Notes under the pieces: generated by a model
Seen by the model: only the letters and a program-made list of their open reading frames with translations
What the model was told of the DNA's origin: nothing
The model's database searches: none
Source of the DNA: an uncultured bacterium
GTDB taxonomy: Bacteria; Cyanobacteriota; Vampirovibrionia; Gastranaerophilales; Gastranaerophilaceae
Reading direction: 5' to 3'
NCBI GenBank assembly: GCA_948888345.1
Contig: CAQTPN010000117.1
Span: 1 to 5,585, forward strand
Length of the DNA stretch: 5,585 nt
Shown: positions 1-4,795 of the stretch, in pieces
Position numbering within the stretch: position 1 is the stretch's first letter
How the letters are laid out: the number at the start of each line of letters is the position of its first letter
Program-made: the position numbers and the translations under genes

Positions 1-1
1 T

Positions 2-544
2 TTAATAATAGGAGTTGATGAAATGGAAATTTATAAACCCGTGACAGGCTTAGCCTGCGATAATTCACAGGTTAGGGTTGTAATTTGTGATGTACCCGAT
101 AAACCTGGGAATGCGGGCAAATTATTTACACTTCTTGCAAAATATGAATTATCTGTTGATATGATTATTCAATCTTATGCAAGATCTCATGATAATACAA
201 ATGATATAGCATTTACTATTGATAAAGACGATTTGACAAGATTTTGTGCATTTAAAGATGAAATTACAAAATTAATGAATCCGAGCAATATCCATATTGA
301 TGAAGATATTGCAAAAGTTTCAATTGTGGGTGCCGGCATGATTGACCGCCCGGGGATTGCATCTATGATGTTTGAGACTCTTGCAAAAGAAAATGTAAAT
401 ATTAAGATGATTTCAACAAGTGAAATTAAAATCAGCTGTCTTGTTGAAAAATTCAATGCTAAAAAGGCAGTTCAGGCTTTATGCAGAACTTTTGAACTGG
501 ATGGAGCAGAAGCCGCCGTTGTAAAGGGAACTTTACCGGATTAG
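2..544 (+). CDS. lysC: Aspartate kinase, C-terminal regulatory part (5' end outside window)
   Basis: Aspartate kinase phosphorylates L-aspartate, the first step toward lysine, threonine and methionine. Only the regulatory C-terminal part is present. Counting from the Met at base 23, there are two ACT domains, at about residues 17-85 and 97-165. The first has the signature VPDKPGNAGKLF (24-35) and DMIIQ (46-50). The second has KVSIVGAGM (98-106) and MISTSEIKISCLVE (129-142), a nearly invariant stretch that binds the feedback amino acid. The frame stays open leftward to base 2, and the codons before the Met read LIIGVDE. This fits the junction after the kinase domain, so the gene is most likely cut by the window edge. 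An alternative is that the Met at 23, which has an AGGAG eight bases upstream, starts a separate beta subunit, as in Bacillus subtilis aspartokinase II. The stop is TAG at 542-544, and ldpA follows 26 bp later. Confidence 0.9.
   Translation, partial: LIIGVDEMEIYKPVTGLACDNSQVRVVICDVPDKPGNAGKLFTLLAKYELSVDMIIQSYARSHDNTNDIAFTIDKDDLTRFCAFKDEITKLMNPSNIHIDEDIAKVSIVGAGMIDRPGIASMMFETLAKENVNIKMISTSEIKISCLVEKFNAKKAVQALCRTFELDGAEAAVVKGTLPD
10..25 (+). promoter_or_regulatory. Possible internal ribosome binding site and start of an aspartokinase beta subunit
   Basis: AGGAG (10-14) lies eight bases before an in-frame ATG (23-25) inside the lysC reading frame. Starting there would give a 173-residue protein consisting only of the two ACT domains. 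In B. subtilis LysC and Corynebacterium LysC an internal start of this kind makes the beta subunit of an alpha2-beta2 enzyme. The motif and frame are visible. Actual use of the site is inferred. Confidence 0.45.
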
Positions 545-556
545 TCAACTAATGGC

Positions 557-573
557 GGAGAATTTTTCCTTTG
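557..573 (+). promoter_or_regulatory. Ribosome binding site and TTG start of the ldpA-like gene
   Basis: GGAG at 557-560 sits ten bases before TTG at 571-573. It decides the start, because an in-frame stop lies at 550-552 and the first in-frame ATG would remove the conserved N-terminal FKLILG block. Confidence 0.65.
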
Positions 574-1539
574 AGATTAAAAGAAAATGAAAAATTCAAG
601 CTTATTTTAGGGCTTGGAAACAAAGATGCCAAAAGTGCCGTATCTATGGCACTTTTGTATGCAAAAGCGGGAGTAAGATTTTTTGATTTTGCACCTGAGA
701 TTTATTCTGATTTTTTAACTGCTCTTAAAAAAAACGGATTTAACCGTGATGAATTTACACTCTGTGTTTCGATTGCATCTTTGGGGGATATCCATGGAAG
801 AAAGGCTAAAATTTCCGATATTGTATGCTCCGGATGCGGGCTGTGTAATAAAAAATGTCCGCAAAATGCTATATTTTTAAATAAGAAAACAAAAAAATAT
901 GAAATTGAAGCAAAAAAATGCATAGGATGCGCCCATTGTAAAAAAGATATAAATTGTTATGCAATATCTTTTGAATATGCAAATTTTGAGATTAATACTT
1001 TAAAACAGATGATAAATTCAGGTTCTATTCCTGATATGGTCGAATTCCATGCCTCAATTCCCGACAAGAAGCAGATTTTATCCGATTTTAGAGATATTCT
1101 ATCCATTTTTAAGGGAGACATAAGCATTTGTATCAATAGAAAACTTTTTCCTCTTGATGAGATGGTTAATTTGCTTTTGGAATTAAAAAATATATATAGA
1201 GCAGCAAATTTTGACGGTGAATTTTTAATTCAAGCAGACGGTGCTTCAATGAACGGCGGTGCTGCGGATAAGGATTCAACTTTAGATTGCATTTTATTTG
1301 CGGGAGAATTATTGGAGTTTGCAAAAAGCTTTGGAATAAGACTTATTTTATCCGGCGGAACAAATATAAATACACCGGATATGGTTCTTAATTATTTTCA
1401 GGATGAAACTGATTTTCCTATAATAGCTTACGGTACATATGCAAGAAAAATTGTTTCAAACCTTCCATATAATAAGGCTCTTTTAGAGGCTCAAAATTTA
1501 TTCAATAATACGGTTAATTACGGTAAAAATAAAAAATGA
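571..1539 (+). CDS. ldpA: LdpA-like double [4Fe-4S] iron-sulfur protein
   Basis: This 322-residue protein resembles LdpA (light-dependent period), a cyanobacterial iron-sulfur protein that feeds redox state into the circadian clock. Family-like blocks, in order, are FKLILG (9-14), YAKAGVRFFDFAP (30-42), LCVSIASLGDIHGRKA (64-79), two ferredoxin-type clusters, VEFHAS (157-162), LIQADGASMNGG (219-230), SGGTNINT (261-268) and AYGTYAR (286-292). Cluster one is C86-C89-C92-C96 followed by Pro, the classical spacing. Cluster two is C117-C120-C123-C129, with five rather than three residues before the last Cys and no Pro. It is probably cytosolic, as no signal peptide or membrane segment is seen. The start is TTG at 571, with GGAG at 557-560. 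The frame has a stop at 550-552 and no nearby ATG, so TTG is the only good start. The stop overlaps tilS as ATGA. The LdpA assignment rests on remembered motifs. An unspecified 4Fe-4S protein is the fallback. Confidence 0.72.
   Translation: MRLKENEKFKLILGLGNKDAKSAVSMALLYAKAGVRFFDFAPEIYSDFLTALKKNGFNRDEFTLCVSIASLGDIHGRKAKISDIVCSGCGLCNKKCPQNAIFLNKKTKKYEIEAKKCIGCAHCKKDINCYAISFEYANFEINTLKQMINSGSIPDMVEFHASIPDKKQILSDFRDILSIFKGDISICINRKLFPLDEMVNLLLELKNIYRAANFDGEFLIQADGASMNGGAADKDSTLDCILFAGELLEFAKSFGIRLILSGGTNINTPDMVLNYFQDETDFPIIAYGTYARKIVSNLPYNKALLEAQNLFNNTVNYGKNKK
630..657 (+). repeat. Perfect 10-bp inverted repeat (terminator-like hairpin) inside ldpA
   Basis: The left arm CAAAAGTGCC (630-639) and right arm GGCACTTTTG (648-657) are exact reverse complements around an 8-base loop (640-647). 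The layout of A-run, GC core and T-run is that of an intrinsic terminator, although the T-run is within the stem and short. It lies 60 bases into ldpA and about 85 bases after the lysC stop. It could be a conditional terminator or RNA stability element between lysC and the downstream genes, or a chance result of the codons for residues 20-29. Confidence 0.45.
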
Positions 1540-2489
1540 TAGAAAAAACGGCTGCATTTCTTAAAAAATATAATATAGCGGATAAAACCGTTCTTGCGGC
1601 TGTATCCGGCGGAGTGGACAGCTCTTGTTTGCTTTATATTTTAAACAGTTTAAAAAAAGATTTTAATTTAAATTTGAAGGTTATTCATCTAAACCACAAT
1701 TGGCGCGGAGAAGAATCCATAAAAGATATGGAATTTGTACAAAAACTTGCAAGGGATTATGGTGTTGAATTTTATTATGAAACTCTTGATGATGATATTA
1801 AAAAAACGGAGCTTTCAGCACGCGATGCCAGATATGACTTTTTTGAGAGGGCTTTGAAAAAATTTGAGAGTAATGTTTGTTTTTTAGCTCATAATAAAAA
1901 TGATAATGTAGAGACATTTTTTTACCGTGTAATTAAAGGCACCGGAATTTCAGGGCTTTCATCCATCCCAAAATGCCGCCCCCCTTATTACAGGCCGCTT
2001 CTTGAATTTTCCAGAGACGAGATTGAAAGTTTTGCTGCAAAATTCGATATAAAGTTTAGAGTAGATGCTTCAAACGAGGACATAAAATATAAAAGAAATT
2101 TTATCAGGAAAAATATTCTGCCTGAAATTTTAAAAATTAACGATAATGCACTTAATGCGGTATCAAGCCTTATTAATATAGCAACAGAGCATAATGAAAT
2201 TGTGGAAGACTATCTTAAAATCATTGAAAAAGAAATTTTTGACCATAACGGGGCAGATTGGGCAAATAAGAGGCCTGCAATTATAAGGGATAAATTTTTA
2301 AATTTAAAGCCTGAACTTCAGCGGGAAATTTTATCAAGATATTTTAAGGGATTGCTGAAAAACAGGGATTTTAAAAATATTTTAAAGATACAAAATTTTA
2401 TTATTGAAAATGAAAATTCCACGCTTTCAATCAATAAAGATACATTTTTGAAATCGTGGAAAAATAGTGTATTCCTATATAAAAGGTGA
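1536..2489 (+). CDS. tilS: tRNA(Ile)-lysidine synthase TilS
   Basis: TilS converts the wobble cytidine C34 of the minor tRNA-Ile(CAU) to lysidine using ATP and lysine, so that the tRNA reads AUA codons. The N-terminal PP-loop ATPase motif SGGVDSS is at residues 24-30. Further family blocks are HLNHNWRGEES (51-61, usually HVNHGLR), ARDARYDFF (95-103), AHNKNDNVET (118-127, usually AHHxDDQxET), KGTGISGL (134-141), RPLLEFSRDEI (153-163) and SNEDIKYKRNFIRKNILPEI (179-198). At 317 residues it is a short form, similar in length to Aquifex TilS and lacking the large C-terminal domains of the E. coli enzyme. ATG overlaps the ldpA stop (ATGA), and the ribosome binding site is weak, so translation is probably coupled. 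The next gene is hpt, a common partner. The AUA codons frequent in these genes make this enzyme essential here. Confidence 0.93.
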   Translation: MIEKTAAFLKKYNIADKTVLAAVSGGVDSSCLLYILNSLKKDFNLNLKVIHLNHNWRGEESIKDMEFVQKLARDYGVEFYYETLDDDIKKTELSARDARYDFFERALKKFESNVCFLAHNKNDNVETFFYRVIKGTGISGLSSIPKCRPPYYRPLLEFSRDEIESFAAKFDIKFRVDASNEDIKYKRNFIRKNILPEILKINDNALNAVSSLINIATEHNEIVEDYLKIIEKEIFDHNGADWANKRPAIIRDKFLNLKPELQREILSRYFKGLLKNRDFKNILKIQNFIIENENSTLSINKDTFLKSWKNSVFLYKR

Positions 2490-2494
2490 TTTTT

Positions 2495-2511
2495 AGGGGG
2501 TAAAAATTATG
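2495..2511 (+). promoter_or_regulatory. Ribosome binding site of hpt
   Basis: AGGGGG (2495-2500) lies eight bases before ATG (2509-2511), in the 19-bp gap after the tilS stop. It fixes the hpt start. Confidence 0.7.
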
Positions 2512-3045
2512 GAAAAAGAACTTAAAACCTTAATAAAAAGTGAAGATTTATTTAATAAAATTAAAAATCTTGCGGATGAGATTAATTCTTATTATGAAAA
2601 TAAATACGGACTTAATGAAGAGCTTACTGTTGTGTGTGTTTTAAAGGGTGCGGTTATGTTTTTCAGCGAATTATCCAAATATCTTAAAATGCCTGTCAGG
2701 ATGGAATTTGTAAGCCTTTCAAGCTACGGTGCTGGCGAAAAATCTTCAGGGAAAGTGTCCGCTTTAAATTTATCTTTGCCGCCTTTAGAAAATAAAAATG
2801 TGCTTGTGGTGGAAGATATAATGGATACAGGGCTTACGCTTAAATTTTTACTTGATTTTATTGAAACAAAATGCAAGGCAAGAGATGTGAAACTGGCCGT
2901 TATGTGCGATAAAAAATGTGCCAGAAAATATGATATTTCTCCTGATTTTTATGCAATAGATGTGGATGATAAATTTATTGTGGGTTTTGGCCTTGATTAT
3001 AATGAATTATACCGCAATCTGCCATATATCGGGTATTTTGAGTAA
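2509..3045 (+). CDS. hpt: Hypoxanthine phosphoribosyltransferase
   Basis: This enzyme joins hypoxanthine (often also guanine) to PRPP to make IMP or GMP in cytosolic purine salvage. The 178 residues match the usual length for bacterial Hpt. Visible signatures are LKGAVMF (45-51), the flexible active-site loop SSYG (71-74), and the PRPP-binding motif VLVVEDIMDTGLTL (98-111). Within that motif E102 and D103 bind Mg-ribose and D106 is the probable catalytic base. The purine-contacting DKK (134-136) and the C-terminal DKFIVGFGLDYNELYRNLPYIG region (154-175) are also present. All key residues are intact. It follows tilS by 19 bp with its own strong ribosome binding site. In many Firmicutes the order is tilS-hpt-ftsH, but here ftsH is absent and a new promoter begins right after hpt. 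No hairpin terminator is obvious between its TAA stop and the next gene. Confidence 0.93.
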   Translation: MEKELKTLIKSEDLFNKIKNLADEINSYYENKYGLNEELTVVCVLKGAVMFFSELSKYLKMPVRMEFVSLSSYGAGEKSSGKVSALNLSLPPLENKNVLVVEDIMDTGLTLKFLLDFIETKCKARDVKLAVMCDKKCARKYDISPDFYAIDVDDKFIVGFGLDYNELYRNLPYIGYFE

Positions 3046-3053
3046 ACTTTCCG

Positions 3054-3070
3054 CTTATTTGCACTTATTT
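3054..3070 (+). repeat. Short direct repeat CTTATTT x2 at the promoter
   Basis: CTTATTT occurs at 3054-3060 and again at 3064-3070, offset by 10 bp, about one helical turn, straddling the -35 element. A same-face regulator site is possible, but the repeat is short and AT-rich, so chance is a real alternative. Confidence 0.25.
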
Positions 3071-3087
3071 AAAAATAAATGTATAAT
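3059..3087 (+). promoter_or_regulatory. Sigma-70-type promoter for the small membrane protein pair, predicting a leaderless mRNA
   Basis: A perfect -10 box TATAAT (3082-3087) is preceded by TTGCAC (3059-3064, matching the first three positions of TTGACA) at the optimal 17-bp spacing. The next start codon, ATG at 3097, is only nine bases after the -10. Transcription would therefore begin at or within a few bases of the ATG. No Shine-Dalgarno sequence precedes the ATG, which agrees with leaderless translation. Confidence 0.6.
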
Positions 3088-3096
3088 TTTTAAAGT

Positions 3097-3354
3097 ATGG
3101 ATGAAGAGCTAAGAAAAATCGAAATATTAAAGCTTCGTGTCGGGGATTTACTTATTCAAAGGCAGATAATCAGCCAGGCTTTAATGGTGCTTATAGGCGG
3201 TATTGCCGGCATATGCTTTATGCCGGATGGTATTTTGAAATATGCTTTTATCGTATCGGGAATTTTTTATATATTTGTTTTAGTACAAAATTTATATCGA
3301 GCGCAAATGATTTTAAAAAGTCTTTATAAAAAATATGGAGGAGATTTACCATGA
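3097..3354 (+). CDS. Small two-helix membrane protein, function unknown
   Basis: I do not recognise this 85-residue protein. It has a charged N-terminus with amphipathic character (MDEELRKIEILKLRVGD), then two hydrophobic segments that look like membrane helices (about residues 24-42 and 48-66) with a short PDG turn between them. A basic tail (YRAQMILKSLYKKYGGDLP) follows. Both ends therefore probably lie on the same side, likely the cytoplasm by the positive-inside rule. The ATG at 3097 is chosen because it directly follows a good promoter and there is no alternative start with a better ribosome binding site. Its last codons carry the GGAGGAG that serves the next gene, and its TGA overlaps that gene's ATG. 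The reading frame is clean and neighbouring genes leave exactly this space, which supports it being real. A role as an accessory subunit or stress microprotein would be speculation. Confidence 0.7.
   Translation: MDEELRKIEILKLRVGDLLIQRQIISQALMVLIGGIAGICFMPDGILKYAFIVSGIFYIFVLVQNLYRAQMILKSLYKKYGGDLP
3206..3226 (+). repeat. Perfect 8-bp inverted repeat inside the 85-residue gene
   Basis: The arms CCGGCATA (3206-3213) and TATGCCGG (3219-3226) pair exactly around a 5-base loop. They form one of the most GC-rich short hairpins in this AT-rich window. No T-run follows on either strand, so it is not a typical intrinsic terminator. It may affect mRNA structure or antisense read-through, or be incidental to the codons for residues 37-44. 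Confidence 0.35.
3337..3353 (+). promoter_or_regulatory. Strong ribosome binding site of the 40-residue protein
   Basis: GGAGGAG (3337-3343) is seven bases before ATG (3351-3353), one of the strongest Shine-Dalgarno sequences in the window. It is the main evidence that the short downstream frame is translated. Confidence 0.7.
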
Positions 3355-3473
3355 TAGAAGCATTCAATGGTCCTGCAACTTATCTTGTAATTATAGGGTT
3401 ATTTGCTGCAAGTTTTTATCTTGTTCCTGCAATATATATGGGAACAGCCGATTACAGTAAGGATAAAAAATAA
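3351..3473 (+). CDS. 40-residue single-helix membrane microprotein, function unknown
   Basis: This short frame starts at ATG 3351 and ends with TAA at 3471-3473. The sequence begins MIEAFNGPATYLVIIGLF and ends TADYSKDKK. One hydrophobic segment (about residues 10-30, rich in Leu, Ile, Val, Phe and Ala) predicts a single membrane helix, followed by a short polar, Lys-rich tail likely on the cytoplasmic side. Support for it as a gene comes from the strong GGAGGAG site seven bases upstream, the ATGA overlap with the preceding two-helix protein, and the fact that it exactly fills the space up to the convergent spmB. The two small membrane proteins are probably co-translated and may form a complex. 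I do not recognise a family. Automated pipelines with a length cutoff would miss it. Confidence 0.68.
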   Translation: MIEAFNGPATYLVIIGLFAASFYLVPAIYMGTADYSKDKK

Positions 3474-3475
3474 TC

Positions 3476-4009
3476 CTATGCCATCAACCAGTTGCAGACA
3501 ATGATTGCAGTTATTATTCCTGTGATATCAGCCAAAACACCTGTTAATACTGCATGACGGAATTTTTTAATTCCAATGGCACCAAAATAAACGCTTAATA
3601 CATAAAAAGTTGTTTCGGAACTTCCTACAATAACCGCTGAAAGTTTTGCTGCATAAGAATTTGCTCCGTTTGCATTAACAACATCTGAAAAAATTCCAAG
3701 TGTTGCCCCGCCTGAAAGCGAACGTGTCAACATCAAAGGAAGAGTGTCAGCAGGAATTTTCAAGGCTTCAAGCGGGCCGCTCAAAAACTGCGCCAGTGTC
3801 TCAATTGCACCTGATGCCCTGAGCATTGAAACGGCAGCCATTATGGCTACAAGGCAGGGTATAATTTTAAAGCTTATCTTTAAGCCTTCTTTTGCGCCTT
3901 CCGTGAATGTTTCGTAAACAGGTACTTTCTTAAAAAAGCCTGAAAGCATTATTATTAGTATTATTAAGGGTAAAATAAGGTTTGATAGAGTATTTAAAAT
4001 TTCTTTCAA
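3476..4009 (-). CDS. spmB: Spore maturation protein B family membrane protein (SpmB)
   Basis: SpmB is an integral membrane protein of the nucleoside-recognition (Gate) domain family. In B. subtilis it acts with SpmA in spore core dehydration, and homologues are common in non-sporulating bacteria where the role is unclear. The 177 residues match the family length. Family-like blocks are KKVPVYETFTEGAKEG (27-42), KIIPCLVAIMAAVSMLRASGA (48-68), the RSLSGGATLG segment (96-105) and GSSETTFYVLSVYFGAIGIKK (129-149). Several hydrophobic stretches (about 11-25, 47-63, 99-111, 132-146 and 153-172) are likely membrane segments. The start is TTG at 4009-4007, preceded by AAGGAGG (4022-4016), the best ribosome binding site of the operon. 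TTG overlaps the spmA stop as TTGA, so the two are translationally coupled. The TAG stop is two bases from the stop of the convergent small gene. Confidence 0.9.
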   Translation of the reverse strand: MKEILNTLSNLILPLIILIIMLSGFFKKVPVYETFTEGAKEGLKISFKIIPCLVAIMAAVSMLRASGAIETLAQFLSGPLEALKIPADTLPLMLTRSLSGGATLGIFSDVVNANGANSYAAKLSAVIVGSSETTFYVLSVYFGAIGIKKFRHAVLTGVLADITGIITAIIVCNWLMA

Positions 4010-4782
4010 AATAATCCTCCTTCCCCTTTATTTTTAAACTTTTTTAAGCCTTTTTGTTTTTTAAATTTATTTTCTTTTGGCTGTGTATTGTAAAAATCGT
4101 CTCCCGTTGATTTTTTTAGCTTATTTAGCTTGTTTCTGCATTTGCCCTTTTTCCATGGGAGTCCTATTTTGGAGGATTTTCTTTCTTGCTTTCTGTCATT
4201 AAAAAACGGGGCGAGGATTTTTGAAATAATTATTGCCGAAATAAATGCAACGGTTGTTACAATAAGGGTTGGAATTATAATTTGCGTAGGATTTTCAGCT
4301 TTTGAGGCTATTAAAATAGCTAAGACACTTGCAGGAATCAGCTGAAAACCTGCGGTATTCATTCCAAGAAAGGTGCACATTGAATTTGAGGCTGTTTCAT
4401 TATCTTCCCCGTTTTTTACGGCTTCATCTTTTAAATCCTGCATTGCTTTTATGCCGAAAGGAGTTGCCGCATTAGAAAGACCGAGTGCATTTGCACTGAA
4501 ATTAAGTGCAATGTTTGAAAATGCGGGGCTGTTTTTTGGAAGTTCATTGAAAATCAGCTGCAAAATCGGGCTTATAAGTTTTGAAAATTTTTCAACAAGT
4601 CCCGAAGCCTTTGCAATCTCCACCATTCCAAGCCAGAAGGCCATAATACCAATCAGTGCAATTCCAATATTTACGGCATTTTGCACGGAAATTAACATTG
4701 CATTAATTACATCATCAAGTTTTCCGTTTATTGCTCCTGCAAATATAGAAATTAAAATTAAACCGCCCCAGATATAGTTCAT
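4006..4782 (-). CDS. spmA: Spore maturation protein A family membrane protein (SpmA) with basic C-terminal tail
   Basis: SpmA is the partner of SpmB and also has a nucleoside-recognition (Gate) domain. Key blocks are the N-terminal MNYIWGGLILISIFAGAING, IMAFWLGMVEIAKASGLVEKF (about 46-66), the hallmark NFSANALGLSNAATPFGIKAM (94-114), and TFLGMNTAGFQLIPASV (137-153). Several membrane segments end at about residue 190. The ATG at 4782 gives 258 residues. A TTG one codon earlier (4785) is possible, but it leaves only two bases after the GGCGG ribosome binding site (4792-4788), whereas the ATG leaves five. B. subtilis SpmA is about 196 residues, and the extra length here is a Lys/Arg-rich tail (about 195-258, 22 basic against 6 acidic residues) after the last helix. 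The tail codons also encode the spmB ribosome binding site. It begins 13 bp after the upstream gene, in one operon. Confidence 0.9.
   Translation of the reverse strand: MNYIWGGLILISIFAGAINGKLDDVINAMLISVQNAVNIGIALIGIMAFWLGMVEIAKASGLVEKFSKLISPILQLIFNELPKNSPAFSNIALNFSANALGLSNAATPFGIKAMQDLKDEAVKNGEDNETASNSMCTFLGMNTAGFQLIPASVLAILIASKAENPTQIIIPTLIVTTVAFISAIIISKILAPFFNDRKQERKSSKIGLPWKKGKCRNKLNKLKKSTGDDFYNTQPKENKFKKQKGLKKFKNKGEGGLF
4016..4022 (-). promoter_or_regulatory. Strong ribosome binding site of spmB within spmA codons
   Basis: AAGGAGG (4022-4016, minus strand) lies six bases before the TTG start at 4009. It is embedded in the last codons of spmA, giving direct support for the non-ATG start and for coupled translation. 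Confidence 0.75.
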
Positions 4783-4787
4783 CAATG

Positions 4788-4792
4788 CCGCC
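4788..4792 (-). promoter_or_regulatory. Ribosome binding site of spmA, deciding its start
   Basis: On the minus strand AAAAAGGCGG ends at 4788, five bases before ATG (4782-4780) and two before the alternative TTG (4785-4783). The spacing favours the ATG. Confidence 0.55.
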
Positions 4793-4795
4793 TTT

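Noticed and set aside
187..456. 89-codon minus-strand frame inside lysC
   Set aside because: Antisense to the conserved ACT domains. Its hydrophobic look is the complement of Lys/Glu/Asp-rich coding.
702..923. 73-codon minus-strand frame inside ldpA
   Set aside because: Lies opposite the conserved iron-sulfur region and has no start signal.
3046..3096. Intrinsic terminator after hpt
   Set aside because: The only inverted repeat (TTATTT/AAATAA, 3065-3078) has no GC pairs and almost no loop, and it lies in the promoter spacer, so it is unlikely to terminate transcription.
4130..4345. 71-codon plus-strand frame opposite the spmA C-terminus
   Set aside because: Shadow of spmA, with no recognisable domain and no independent promoter or ribosome binding site.
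4373..4777. 134-codon open frame on the plus strand opposite spmA
   Set aside because: It is antisense to a well-supported family gene with intact motifs. It has no ribosome binding site and its composition mirrors the opposite strand.
4783..4785. TTG as the spmA start, one codon before ATG
   Set aside because: It would lie only two bases after the GGCGG ribosome binding site. The ATG at 4782 has better spacing and is the preferred codon.
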